DNA of 64,000 bases from Fibrobacter sp. UWH4 (GTDB taxonomy: Bacteria > Fibrobacterota > Fibrobacteria > Fibrobacterales > Fibrobacteraceae): positions 124,001 to 188,000 of the forward strand of contig NZ_FRAY01000001.1 of NCBI RefSeq assembly GCF_900142475.1, read 5' to 3'. Below the pieces are notes generated by a model. The model made no database searches. It had not been told where the DNA came from and saw nothing but the letters and a program-made list of their open reading frames with translations. Below, in pieces: positions 17,043 through 26,274 of this stretch; the stretch's first letter is position 1, and each line of letters starts with the position of its first letter. Both the position numbers and the translations under genes were made by a program.

Positions 17043-18832
17043 TTCCCGTGGCTGCCTTCAATAATCCAATTACACAGCTCCTCGATACTTGCGTAGTCGG
17101 GGAGTGTTTTTATAAAGTTCGGTGACTTGCTGCGTTCGATGAACTTGCTCCAGGCCTGTTCATTCTTGGCTTCGAGACCTAGATGTTCTTCGATGGCGCC
17201 TTTTGTCCATACCCAGATTCCTTGGCTGCGGAGCTTCGCGTGAATGCTGCGGATGGGTTGTTGCGCTTCTTCCATTTCGGCCATCATGGCGTAGGCGGTG
17301 GAGGCGCTGATGTTGCTGTGCTTGTTTACAGGGAGTCCGTTCACTAGGCGCAGGTGATTGTGGAAGGCGAGCTCGCGGAACAGGTCGCGGCAGTACCGGA
17401 TGTCGGGGTCGTTTGCTTCCAAAAATCCGTCGCGGGTGGCAGTGGTGAAGGCGTAATCTAGGTCAACAATCGCGCGCACGGGCATATCCATGGCATCGAG
17501 AACTTGCATACTCTTGCGGGTATTGCTCACGCCGCCCTGGCGAACTAGTGCACATTTAATGAGGGCGAAGGATTGCCCGGTAATGCGTTCGAAAAGTGCG
17601 GGGAGCACGCGCCATTCGGTCTTGCCTTCGGTGAGCAGCACGTAATCGGCGAACAGAAGTTCGTTACTGTTGCTAAGGCTGAATAGCATCTGTAACTGGC
17701 TCGGTGCGTCTTGCACCACCTGGTGCACGGCGTCTTCCATTCGCTTGCGCATAAAGGTTCCACGGGCCTTGTTCTTGCGGATGAGGAGCGAAGTGCTGAC
17801 ATCTTCGCTGGTGACCATCTGGGCGCTGTGGGTGGCAAATACCACCTGGTAGCCTTCGTTTGAAAGATTCTTGAGTGCTACGCGCACAAGTTCCACTGCC
17901 TGCGGGTGCAGGTAAAGTTCCGGGGAATCGATGAGTAGCAGCGTGCGGCTCAGGTAATGGTTGTGGTGGTGCTTTTTCACGTCGGCGAGGTAACGCACCA
18001 ATGCCATTTGGATGGCGCGCTTGCTCCCTTCGCCCATGCGGCTGATGTCGCGCTCAAAACCGTCGTCTTCGTCGATGACCTTGAGGCTAGCCTTCTTGAG
18101 GAAGGTTTCTAGGGTCGGCATGGGAATGTCGAGCTCCACTTTTACGCTCGGGAACAGCGGCGAAAGCTTTTCGTTGACCTCGCGATCGAATGCGCCGATT
18201 TCGGCGGCGCGGTTTTCGCTGTCGGGCGAGAGCAGGTCGCAGAACTTGTTCAGGAGCGTGTTGATTTCGCTTCCGAAACGGCGCTCGAGCGGCTTGAAAA
18301 TTTCATGCAGAAGCTTGGTGAAGGCCTGATTCCCTTCGAAGTCCCAAATGGCGATCGATTCGGGGAACATGCGGTGGTAGGCCTTCTTGAATTCTTCGCT
18401 GGGCCTGACCCATTCGCGCTTGTCGCCTTTGCGGTGGTTGCTCGGCACAAAGACCAGTACTTCGATTCCTTCCGGATTTTCGCCGGGAATGCGCTGCACC
18501 TTCTTGACGCGCAGTCGGCCTGGCCCTTGTGGTGTATTCTGCAAGTAGGGGCGCACCGCGGCGGCGCGCTCTTCGCCCAAGCGGCCGAGCACCTGCTCCG
18601 AAATACCGTCAAAGACGCCGATGACTTCTACGGGGCGGTTCGGGTCGTCAAAGTACGAAATGTCGAACGAAAAATTGGACAATAGCCAGCGAATGCCCAT
18701 CAAAATGTTTGTCTTGCCGGCGTTGTTGTAACCGATAAGGGCCGTGAAGCTACTGAGCGGAAACGTCTGCCTCTGGATAGAACGCAGATTTGAAATTGTA
18801 ATCTCGGATAGTCTCAGTGCTTGGGGCTGCAT
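17039..18832 (-). CDS. OLD-family ATPase/TOPRIM nuclease
   Basis: About 597 residues. The N-terminal ABC/SMC-like ATPase has the Walker A loop GYNNAGKTN (residues 34-42), the signature-like region RMGEGSKRAI and Walker B LLLIDSPELYLHPQ with the following H-loop FATHSAQ. The C-terminal TOPRIM domain has LLTEGKTEWRVLPAL with its catalytic Glu and the acidic IVDLDYAF. OLD (overcoming lysogenisation defect) proteins are ATP-regulated nucleases, several of them antiphage. This copy has no UvrD-like partner (as in Gabija) or reverse transcriptase nearby, so it resembles a stand-alone class 1 OLD. Start at 18832 keeps the usual LSEITISNLRS beginning; a further upstream ATG adds 13 atypical residues. 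Confidence 0.88.
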   Translation of the reverse strand: MQPQALRLSEITISNLRSIQRQTFPLSSFTALIGYNNAGKTNILMGIRWLLSNFSFDISYFDDPNRPVEVIGVFDGISEQVLGRLGEERAAAVRPYLQNTPQGPGRLRVKKVQRIPGENPEGIEVLVFVPSNHRKGDKREWVRPSEEFKKAYHRMFPESIAIWDFEGNQAFTKLLHEIFKPLERRFGSEINTLLNKFCDLLSPDSENRAAEIGAFDREVNEKLSPLFPSVKVELDIPMPTLETFLKKASLKVIDEDDGFERDISRMGEGSKRAIQMALVRYLADVKKHHHNHYLSRTLLLIDSPELYLHPQAVELVRVALKNLSNEGYQVVFATHSAQMVTSEDVSTSLLIRKNKARGTFMRKRMEDAVHQVVQDAPSQLQMLFSLSNSNELLFADYVLLTEGKTEWRVLPALFERITGQSFALIKCALVRQGGVSNTRKSMQVLDAMDMPVRAIVDLDYAFTTATRDGFLEANDPDIRYCRDLFRELAFHNHLRLVNGLPVNKHSNISASTAYAMMAEMEEAQQPIRSIHAKLRSQGIWVWTKGAIEEHLGLEAKNEQAWSKFIERSKSPNFIKTLPDYASIEELCNWIIEGSHGN

Positions 18833-18976
18833 ACCCTGAATGTATATAAAAAGTGACGGGTGGGAACACAAAAAATGCCGTTTTTTTGCTTTTTTTGGGC
18901 GTTGTCCGGAAACAACGGGTAATTTTTTGCACTATTTTGGATTCGTTTTTGCAAATCTATATTTATATTAGTGGTG

Positions 18977-20644
18977 ATGAGTGTATGGAAATGCCGTGTT
19001 GCGCGGCCTGCTTGGCTTTGTGTATCCGCCGTTGGCTTGGCGGGTGTTATTTCGGCATTTTGTTTAACAGCGTGTTCTTCTCATGACACTACCGCCGGCA
19101 ATAGCGCTGAGACGGGTTCCCCGGAACTCGCGGGTATCTTGATGTTGGACGGCGGCAAGCCGGCTGTGCATGCGCGGGTGCAGTGCGTGCCGGGCGACTA
19201 CAACATCATTGCTGCAAGCGAGGCTGAACAGGTTCTACCCTCTGCGTTCGAAACCGAAACGGATGAAAACGGCAACTACGAGTTTGATTCCATCCCGTCG
19301 GGAAACTTCACTCTCGAGGCATTCCATCAGGAATCGGGCCAGATGCTTCTTGTGCAGAATCTGAGTGCCGAACAAGATGAACCGCTTACCGTAAACGACA
19401 CGTTGCAAGGTCCGGGTACGGTCAAACTTCTCGTATCGGGTGAATTCCGCGAAAACCAAAGCGGTGAGGCCATTGTCATCGGGACGACGATTCGCAGAAA
19501 GGTTTCTGTGCAGAGCGGGAAAATCGTGGTCGATAGCCTCCCTGCTGATACTTTTGAAATTGTTGTTTACATGGATGGCATGGATCCGTTTGAATTTAAG
19601 GATGTTTCCGTAAAGCCTGAAGAAACGACTGTTTGGGGCGATTCGGTGACGTACACATTGAAAGCTCCGCTCGCACTCCCCGAAGGAATCGATTCTCTCG
19701 GTGTCGTCGTGAGCGATTTTCCGCTGGCCATCCGCTTGACGGAAATTGCTTTTGATTCTGCGGATGTGATGAACGGCCGTTGGGAGGCCGTGCGCATTTC
19801 GCAGGATGGAAACCGCAGCAAGAAACTCCCTATTGCGCAAACCTACTTTGACGCTTCTGCCAAGGAAGCCGTGTTCTGGGTGAGTGTCGATTCGCTGAAT
19901 GTTTTTGATTCGTTGGAAATCCATTTTGACAACACCATGGACCCTGCGTACGCAAAGGATGTGTTCCCCACGAACCGCAGCTATTCTCTGGTGTGGCATT
20001 ACGATAGCGGCCTTGAACCTGTAGGCGATGGAGCGGAAAAGGGCTACTTCGAAGGTCTGCCGACAGGGGCCGTGGCTGCCGACGGTGTTGTGGGCAAGGG
20101 TGCAAAGCTTGAAGAAGGCGATGTTGTTGTTGCCGAGAATTCGAGTGCAGCTGATTCCTCGCGCAAGGTGAACTTGAATTATGACGGAAGCGATTATTTC
20201 TGCTTCTCGGTGTGGGTAAAGCTCGATAATCTTGAATCGGAGCAGGCCATTTTCAAGAAGTCCAAGGAATATGCATTGCGCTATGTTCCAGAGATTGGCT
20301 TTGTCGTGGACCTCTGGGTCCCCGATTCAAGTTCCGATTCTATAAAATACGCCTGGGCGTCGGGAACGTCAGGTATTAAGGCGGGCGAGTGGGTGTATGT
20401 CGCCTTTAGCCGCCATACGATATCGCAGTCCAATTTCTACGTGAACGACCGTAAGATAGAAACGGAGCCGGAACAAATCGCCTGGACGGGCGTTCGTGAT
20501 GTCGCAGACTTTGAAGTCGGCGGCTTTACCGGTACGATTGACGAACTTATGCTCGGCAGCTGTTACCGCGATGACGACTGGACGCGCCTTACCTACCTGA
20601 ACCAGCGTCCCGAAAATTATTGGCCAGCCCTTTCGGCCCGCTAG
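18977..20644 (+). CDS. Surface lipoprotein with carboxypeptidase-regulatory-like, DUF2341 and LamG-like domains
   Basis: About 555 residues. The lipobox CLTAC gives a lipid-anchored Cys near 33. Residues 50-130 form a carboxypeptidase-regulatory-like fold (GILMLDGGKPAVHARV ... NGNYEFDSIPSGNFTLEA). Residues 240-340 match DUF2341 (PLAIRLT, RISQDGNRSKKLPI, EAVFWVSVDSL, IHFDNTMDP). Residues 390-540 form a LamG/concanavalin-like jelly roll (FCFSVWVKLDNLESEQAIFKK ... TGTIDELMLG). Such surface lipoproteins probably bind glycans. It is related in plan to the lipoprotein at 35649 but has no TIGR02147 gene beside it. It precedes the PL9-PL1 operon, which has its own promoter. ATG at 18977 is preferred to upstream in-frame GTGs. 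Confidence 0.75.
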   Translation: MSVWKCRVARPAWLCVSAVGLAGVISAFCLTACSSHDTTAGNSAETGSPELAGILMLDGGKPAVHARVQCVPGDYNIIAASEAEQVLPSAFETETDENGNYEFDSIPSGNFTLEAFHQESGQMLLVQNLSAEQDEPLTVNDTLQGPGTVKLLVSGEFRENQSGEAIVIGTTIRRKVSVQSGKIVVDSLPADTFEIVVYMDGMDPFEFKDVSVKPEETTVWGDSVTYTLKAPLALPEGIDSLGVVVSDFPLAIRLTEIAFDSADVMNGRWEAVRISQDGNRSKKLPIAQTYFDASAKEAVFWVSVDSLNVFDSLEIHFDNTMDPAYAKDVFPTNRSYSLVWHYDSGLEPVGDGAEKGYFEGLPTGAVAADGVVGKGAKLEEGDVVVAENSSAADSSRKVNLNYDGSDYFCFSVWVKLDNLESEQAIFKKSKEYALRYVPEIGFVVDLWVPDSSSDSIKYAWASGTSGIKAGEWVYVAFSRHTISQSNFYVNDRKIETEPEQIAWTGVRDVADFEVGGFTGTIDELMLGSCYRDDDWTRLTYLNQRPENYWPALSAR

Positions 20645-20713
20645 GCGTAATCCATAAATAATTATTTTTTTTGTAAAAATGAGAACATTTTTGCAAAAAA
20701 ATCGCTGTATCTA

Positions 20714-20742
20714 TTGACTTTACGAAAAGAATAACTTATATT
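20714..20742 (+). promoter_or_regulatory. Sigma70-type promoter of the PL9-PL1 operon
   Basis: TTGACT (20714-20719), a 17-nt spacer and TATATT (20737-20742): near-consensus hexamers at ideal spacing. The start site would be near 20749, just before the tandem TGAGAACA repeats. Confidence 0.75.
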
Positions 20743-20756
20743 CTGTTTTGATATTT

Positions 20757-20776
20757 TGAGAACATTTTTGAGAACA
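20757..20776 (+). promoter_or_regulatory. Tandem 12-nt direct repeat TGAGAACA, putative operator
   Basis: TGAGAACA occurs at 20757-20764 and again at 20769-20776, exactly 12 nt apart, between the promoter and the PL9 ATG. A third perfect copy is at 20680-20687, upstream of the -35, followed 12 nt later by the weaker TGCAAAAA. Position and period suggest a repressor or activator site; the binding protein is unknown. Confidence 0.6.
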
Positions 20777-20783
20777 GGAATGA

Positions 20784-22202
20784 ATGTTTGTCGGAATATC
20801 AAAGGATGTACTTGGGATGAATTATTTGAAGAATATCCGCTTGGTGGAAATTTTGACGGCAGCTTTTGCCGTTTTGGCGCTTGCCGGGAATACCCATGTA
20901 AAGCCTGGCGACGATTTTATTTCGGCCATGACTAAGGCCTCCGCCGGAGATACCGTCTTTTTTGAAGCGGGAACATACCAGGTGCCCTATACAGAGGGTC
21001 AGGCGAATACGATTACACTTTCAAAGTCAGGAATGGCGGACAAGCCCATTGTGTTCTATGCGGCGGGCCATGCGACTGCCGTGATAGACTTCCAGTTCCC
21101 GGAACTCACCTATGTCGACAAGGGCGTGGGGCTGAGCATGACCGGCAGTTATTACGAACTTCACGGTCTCGCCATTACCCGTGCGGGATACCAGGGAGCC
21201 TATGTGACAGGGTCGTACAACAAGTTCTACAACATGTCGTTTTTCGAAAACCGCAATTCCGGTTTGGAAATTAACAAGGGCGGGAATCATACGCTGGTGG
21301 TCAACGTAGATGCGTACCGTAATTATGACCCCAAGAAAAAGGGCGGCATGGCTGACGGCTTTGCGAGCAAGCAGACTCAGGGAGCAGGAAATGTGTTCAT
21401 CAACTGCCGTGCTTGGGAAAATTCCGACGACGGTTTCGACTTTTTTGATTCACCCGACAGTGTCATTGTCTATGATTCCTGGGCGTTCCGGAATGGGGTC
21501 AATGTTTTTGGCTATGCGGCCGAGCTCTTTGATGGAAACGGCAATGGCTTTAAGATGGGCGGCAATAAAGCCCAAGCGAATCACCGTTGCACGCGTTGTA
21601 TTGCGTTTGACAATCCGGTAAAGGGCTTTGACCAGAACAACAATACGGGTGGCATTACGGTGGAACAGAGCCTTGCTTACCGCAACGGAAGTAGTGGTGC
21701 CGCCAATTATGGAATGGGTGGGGCGCTGAATGCGGGGCAAAAGCATCACCTGCGGAACAATATCTCTTATAAGGGCAAAAATGCCGACTCTTTTGGTTCG
21801 TCTAGCGAACAGAAAACGAATTCCTGGAGCATTTCGGTGGCTGTGAGTGACGATGACTTTGAGTCGTTGGACACGAGCCTTGCGACGATTGCCCGAAATG
21901 CGGATGGACTGCTCCCGTACACAAAGTTGTTCCGCCTGAAAAAAGGGAGCGTCTTGATTGACAAGGGGACGGAAATTGGCTTTGATTATGTTGGCTCGGC
22001 ACCGGATCTTGGACCTTACGAATATGGCGAAATTGCAGCAGAATCCAGTTCTTCGGAAGTGTCTTCTAGCAGTGCTACAACGACTGTTATTCGCCGCAGG
22101 GTGGCCCCTGCTGACAGGCGTAAAGATGCTCCGAGGTTCAATGCATTGGGGCGTTCGGTAAAATCCGCGGAACCTTTCCGTTGGAGCGTCAGTTGGTTTT
22201 AA
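20784..22202 (+). CDS. Secreted pectate lyase, family PL9
   Basis: Beta-elimination of homogalacturonan by a right-handed beta-helix enzyme. 472 residues: a signal peptide (hydrophobic core VEILTAAFAVLALAG), beta-helix about 40-415, a Ser linker near 425 and a short basic tail ending in FRWSVSWF. PL9 signatures are MADGFASKQT, NVFINCRAWENSDDGFDFFDS (Ca-binding Asp cluster), GNGNGFKMGG and RNNISYKGKN. The ATG at 20784 has AGGA 6 nt upstream; ATG 20817 is an alternative giving a more compact signal peptide. First gene of an operon with the PL1 enzyme 15 nt downstream. A paralogue is at 44743. Confidence 0.88.
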   Translation: MFVGISKDVLGMNYLKNIRLVEILTAAFAVLALAGNTHVKPGDDFISAMTKASAGDTVFFEAGTYQVPYTEGQANTITLSKSGMADKPIVFYAAGHATAVIDFQFPELTYVDKGVGLSMTGSYYELHGLAITRAGYQGAYVTGSYNKFYNMSFFENRNSGLEINKGGNHTLVVNVDAYRNYDPKKKGGMADGFASKQTQGAGNVFINCRAWENSDDGFDFFDSPDSVIVYDSWAFRNGVNVFGYAAELFDGNGNGFKMGGNKAQANHRCTRCIAFDNPVKGFDQNNNTGGITVEQSLAYRNGSSGAANYGMGGALNAGQKHHLRNNISYKGKNADSFGSSSEQKTNSWSISVAVSDDDFESLDTSLATIARNADGLLPYTKLFRLKKGSVLIDKGTEIGFDYVGSAPDLGPYEYGEIAAESSSSEVSSSSATTTVIRRRVAPADRRKDAPRFNALGRSVKSAEPFRWSVSWF

Positions 22203-22217
22203 TAAAGAGGTGGAAAA

Positions 22218-23729
22218 ATGAAAGCAAAATATTTGGCAATTCTCTTGATGAATGTGGGGCTCTTTGCGGCTACCCCTAACTTCGATATGGTGGGGTATGC
22301 CACTTTGGAAGGGGGCACTACCGGCGGTAACGGGGGCAAGGTTGTGGAAGTCTCCAACTTTGCAGAATTTAAGCAGTACGCCGAAGATTTGGAAACTCCT
22401 TACGTCATTATCGTGAAGGGTGAAATCAATACCGGTATCAAGACGTTTATCGATGAAAATGGCCATGTGGCCTCTTCGGGTACGGCAACGACTTATGGCG
22501 AATTGGTCTTGGTCGGCAATAACAAGACGATCATCGGTAAAGGCGAATCGGCGTTCCTTAATCGAGTGGGCCTGATGATTCAGAATAAACATAACATCAT
22601 CATTCGTAACATCAAGTTCACCATGAGCGATGTTCCCATTAGCAAGACCGACGAAAACAAGGTGATCGCTTTCCGTAATGGGGCAGAAGTTGTCCTCAAT
22701 GACCCGGATTGCATCGCGATTTCTGCGGACTCTGCTGCCACTAACTGGGCTGACAAGAATAAGCAGGGAAGCCATAACATTTGGATCGATCACTGCGAAT
22801 TCTATAATGCCTACACCAGCAACAAGGACCGCTACGATGGTCTGTTGGATGCCAAGAACAACATTTACAATGCGACTTTTAGCTGGAATTATTTCCACAA
22901 CCATCATAAGGGAAGCCTCATTGGCAATAGCAACGGAGATAGTCTTCGTCATGAAATAACTATCCACCATAACTTTTATAAGGACCTGGATGCGCGTACT
23001 CCCATGATGCGCCATACTAAAATTCACCTTTATAACAACTATGTTCTTGGTCAGGGAACAGGCAACGGCCCGAATGTTCGCTATGGTTCTGACGACTACT
23101 TTGAAAATAATCACTATGCGGGCCTCAGCAAGGCGATTTTCGCTGGCGATGATGGCGTGGCTACCATTGTTGGAAACTATTACGAAGGCTGCGCCAACTT
23201 CCAGAGTAGTGGCTGTAACAGCAAAAAAATGAAGATTTCCGTAAATCCCGGTACTTCGCTTACTTCCAAGGATACCGCATGGGTCACTTACGATACGGAA
23301 ATCCCTAAGGGAACTTTCAATCCCAAGAGCGTCTACAGCTATAGTGCAGATCCCGTAGGCGATGTGAAGGGCTTGGTGACAAATTATTCTGGCATTGGTA
23401 AAATTGATATCAGCGAATATGAAAAAGGAACGAAAATCGACCCGGTGATTGTTAGCTCAAGTTCTGTCGCCGAAGTAAGTTCTAGTAGCGTTACGAGTTC
23501 TTCAAGTAGCTCCGAAAACACAACGCGGTTGATTGCAACCGATGTCGAGTTCACCATTTCGCCTATGACCAAGGTGCAAATTTTCTCCTTGACAGGAAAA
23601 CTGATCAAGCAGGGCTTTTACAGCGAATGGGAACAATTGAAGTCTAGCCTCCCGCAAGGCCACTACATTGTACGAGGGCTTCACCAAACATTAATATTCC
23701 AGTCCCGAAGAAAATGCTCTCGTCTTTAA
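22218..23729 (+). CDS. Secreted pectate lyase, family PL1
   Basis: 503 residues: signal peptide (1-19), PL1 beta-helix about 25-330, a region to 410, Ser-rich linker (VSSSSVTSSSSSS, about 415-430) and a T9SS-like C-terminal domain cut short. PL1 landmarks are IWIDHCEFYNA, DGLLDAKN, FHNHHKGSLIG and DARTPMMRH with the catalytic Arg. The SD AGAGG precedes the ATG. The C-terminus looks disturbed: the sorting-type sequence reaches HYIVRG and then ends in a basic SRRKCSRL. In another frame the DNA continues as ENALVFKVVE to a stop at 23766, and removing one C from the CCC at 23704-23706 would join the two. Alternatively the basic tail is genuine. A terminator follows at 23779. Confidence 0.88.
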   Translation: MKAKYLAILLMNVGLFAATPNFDMVGYATLEGGTTGGNGGKVVEVSNFAEFKQYAEDLETPYVIIVKGEINTGIKTFIDENGHVASSGTATTYGELVLVGNNKTIIGKGESAFLNRVGLMIQNKHNIIIRNIKFTMSDVPISKTDENKVIAFRNGAEVVLNDPDCIAISADSAATNWADKNKQGSHNIWIDHCEFYNAYTSNKDRYDGLLDAKNNIYNATFSWNYFHNHHKGSLIGNSNGDSLRHEITIHHNFYKDLDARTPMMRHTKIHLYNNYVLGQGTGNGPNVRYGSDDYFENNHYAGLSKAIFAGDDGVATIVGNYYEGCANFQSSGCNSKKMKISVNPGTSLTSKDTAWVTYDTEIPKGTFNPKSVYSYSADPVGDVKGLVTNYSGIGKIDISEYEKGTKIDPVIVSSSSVAEVSSSSVTSSSSSSENTTRLIATDVEFTISPMTKVQIFSLTGKLIKQGFYSEWEQLKSSLPQGHYIVRGLHQTLIFQSRRKCSRL

Positions 23730-23778
23730 GGTAGTGGAGCAATCGTTGTCCTTAGACAACGCGTAAATAAAAATTTCA

Positions 23779-23808
23779 ATACTCCTTGGCCAGCTAGGGA
23801 GTATTTTT
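23779..23808 (+). terminator. Terminator of the PL9-PL1 operon
   Basis: ATACTCC / GGAGTAT stem with an 11-nt loop followed by TTTTATTTT. Confidence 0.75.
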
Positions 23809-23835
23809 ATTTTCGCATAAAAGTTGGAGTGTGTT

Positions 23836-26226
23836 ATGCAAAAAAGTTGTTTGGGATTGATTCCGGGCGCCGTTTTGTCGGCTGCCCTAGGTGTTCACTC
23901 ATACGCGGCGTCGGGTGATGCCTACACGTGGCCCGGCTACCGCAGCGACCTGGATTACGACACGAAGTCGAATCTGGGCGATATCCAGCCACCGACCAAG
24001 TTCAATAACAATTGTTCGGGCGTTACCGGAAAGAAGGCCGGTAAATGGTGGGCGTTTTATTGGGGCAAGGATCGCGACAACCGCATTACCGACGTGACAA
24101 TTGATTCGATCCTCAAGAAGTACGATACCGATTTCGAGTACCTGTACAATGAGATGGGATGGGCGCCGGATGCCCAGGCGCAAGAAGGCCAGTACAGCGC
24201 CGTTTATTACTATGGCTCGGGTACGTGTGCCGGTGGTGCGAAGGACGATACCACGGGTGGTTGGCAGACTTGGGTGGCGGGCTACACGGCGGTGGCGGCT
24301 TCGTTCTATCCGCTCTACAGTTTTAACACGAGTTGCCCTTACCACGATCGTGTAGCGCAGATGGATGCGATGATTCACGAGGGTATCCACTCGATGACGA
24401 ACGGTTACCCCGGCGCAAAGGATGCGCACTGGTTCCAGGAAGCGGGTAACACCTGGATTCAGCAGGATATGTTCAGTCACCGCGATGGTGTTTACAGCGG
24501 TATGGGATTTTTGAATGCGGCGACGGTCATTGCGCCGTTCATGCCGATCGAATGCTATTCGGGCTGGCTCATCGACGGTACTTTCGGTGGCCCCGGCGGC
24601 GGTGCCGATGACGGAGGCGTGACTGGTAAGAATCAGCGTTACCTGCTGGGCGGCTCGCAGTACAGCAACATCTTCCCGACGTTTATCGGCACATGGATTG
24701 GAACGGGTGCGGTGCGCTGGATTTACGGAAATGCTTATGGCAAGACCAAGTACCTGCTCGAAACCTACGGCCTCGACAAGGGCCTTGGCGATGCGGGCGT
24801 GCGCAGGCTCATTACCGAATTCCGCGCAAGGCTTGCGATGCTTGACATGAAAAAATGGTCCGGCGAAATCAAGAATTTGCTGAATCAGCATTTCGGAAGC
24901 GACACCTACTGGGAACAGGACATGTGGGACAACAACAGGAAGAGCTACACCTGGACCATGACGCCTTACCAGACGGTAACGGAAAGCAACGGTTACCTTG
25001 TACCGAATCAGGAAACAACTCCGGGTTGGTCTGGCTCGAACGTGGTTCCGCTGAAGGTGCAAAACGGAGCAAAGGAAGTAACCGTGAGCTTCAACCCGAA
25101 CGGTGCCAACTCCAATAACAAGAACATGAATTTCTTGCTGTGCTACCGCGCAACCGACGGTACGCCTGTGTACAGCGAGCCCATTACGGGCGAGGGCTCT
25201 GCAACGCTTCGCCTGGACAAGACGCCTTCTTCGACAAACGGTGCGCAGATGGTTTTCGCGGTGATCGTGAATACCGATTACCAGTACACTGGCAACACGG
25301 GAATTCGCAAGTTGCATTACGATTATAAGTTGAAACTGGAAACGGGCGTAAGTGGCGCTGGGGCTGCAAACATCAAGTACTACAACGACTTTAAGCTGGA
25401 TTACGAGTGGCCCGAAATCGGCGAGGTTCCGGTTGCGTCCAGTAGCTCTGTAGCTTCGAGCAGCTCTGTCGCTCCCGCAAGCTCCAGCAGTGTGGTGGCC
25501 AGCAACTCCGAAAAGATTGTCTTGGACGGTGCCACGACATATTCTATCTCAGTGACGCTTCCGATTGACGACAACTATGCGACGGTTGCGGCAAAATTTG
25601 ATGTAAATGAAATCGCACAAAAGCTTGGACTTACTGCGGCGACTCTTTCCCGGGCGACCTTCTTTGCCCAGGAAAGCGACGGCAACGTGGTGACCAACAG
25701 CACCGCCACCGCTCCGGGACACTGGTTCGGTAAAGACGGCAAGGTGGTGGAATGGGGCGAGTCCGCCTACGTGTTCAGCGAAGCCGACTTGTCGAAGGGG
25801 ACGCTTGCTGTCGGACATTATCCGAACCGCGTGAAGGACGGCGAAAAGTACAGCTTTACGCAGGGCCTTTCGCACAACGGAAAATCGGTGCTGTTCAAGG
25901 TAAACGTGACTATCACCAACGAAAAGGGGAGTGGCGAGGCGACAACGGCGTTGATGTGTGGACTCGAAGGACTTTCGACTCATGTTGACCTTGCGCTTCG
26001 TCGCGGACAGATCGAGGTTCGCTACACGCTTCCGCAGCGCGACAATGTAAAAATCAGCCTGTTTACGGGATTTGGAGCCCTGGTTGCCCAGGAGGTGGTG
26101 GGGCTGCAGAATGCAGGTGCGCATACGTTTGCATTTGACATGAGGGGCTTGCCTATGGCGACCTATATCGTGAAGGTGACGACCGGCAGCTACCGCGAAG
26201 CAAAATCGATAAACATTTTCCGATAA
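23836..26226 (+). CDS. Secreted HExxH (putative zinc metallopeptidase) protein with DUF4859 domain
   Basis: 796 residues: signal peptide to about 24, an N-terminal domain (30-540) with HEGIH at 181-185 and WFQEAGNTW with Glu at 202, a Ser-rich linker (about 540-560), a DUF4859 domain (about 565-700) and a T9SS-like C-terminal domain. HExxH plus a Glu 17 residues after the second His fits a gluzincin-type zinc site, so a peptidase acting on cell-wall or surface protein is possible; no specific peptidase family is recognised. The region 400-535 looks like a beta-sandwich binding domain. ATG 23836 has SD TTGGAG; the in-frame TTG 12 nt upstream is part of the SD. It lies behind the PL1 terminator and ends in its own terminator. 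Confidence 0.75.
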   Translation: MQKSCLGLIPGAVLSAALGVHSYAASGDAYTWPGYRSDLDYDTKSNLGDIQPPTKFNNNCSGVTGKKAGKWWAFYWGKDRDNRITDVTIDSILKKYDTDFEYLYNEMGWAPDAQAQEGQYSAVYYYGSGTCAGGAKDDTTGGWQTWVAGYTAVAASFYPLYSFNTSCPYHDRVAQMDAMIHEGIHSMTNGYPGAKDAHWFQEAGNTWIQQDMFSHRDGVYSGMGFLNAATVIAPFMPIECYSGWLIDGTFGGPGGGADDGGVTGKNQRYLLGGSQYSNIFPTFIGTWIGTGAVRWIYGNAYGKTKYLLETYGLDKGLGDAGVRRLITEFRARLAMLDMKKWSGEIKNLLNQHFGSDTYWEQDMWDNNRKSYTWTMTPYQTVTESNGYLVPNQETTPGWSGSNVVPLKVQNGAKEVTVSFNPNGANSNNKNMNFLLCYRATDGTPVYSEPITGEGSATLRLDKTPSSTNGAQMVFAVIVNTDYQYTGNTGIRKLHYDYKLKLETGVSGAGAANIKYYNDFKLDYEWPEIGEVPVASSSSVASSSSVAPASSSSVVASNSEKIVLDGATTYSISVTLPIDDNYATVAAKFDVNEIAQKLGLTAATLSRATFFAQESDGNVVTNSTATAPGHWFGKDGKVVEWGESAYVFSEADLSKGTLAVGHYPNRVKDGEKYSFTQGLSHNGKSVLFKVNVTITNEKGSGEATTALMCGLEGLSTHVDLALRRGQIEVRYTLPQRDNVKISLFTGFGALVAQEVVGLQNAGAHTFAFDMRGLPMATYIVKVTTGSYREAKSINIFR

Positions 26227-26246
26227 ATCGATGATACCAAACAAAG

Positions 26247-26274
26247 GCACCCCGGCGAATGCCGGGGTGCTTTT
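26247..26274 (+). terminator. Terminator of the HExxH gene
   Basis: GCACCCCGGC / GCCGGGGTGC, a perfect 10-bp stem with a GAAT loop, followed by TTTTGC. Confidence 0.8.

Noticed and set aside
17039-18832. OLD gene as part of a Gabija or retron system
   Set aside because: No UvrD-like helicase, reverse transcriptase or other partner adjoins; neighbours are trpS and a lipoprotein gene.
21450-23114. 554-codon ORF antisense to PL9/PL1
   Set aside because: Spans two recognised genes and their junction on the opposite strand; no SD and no domain.
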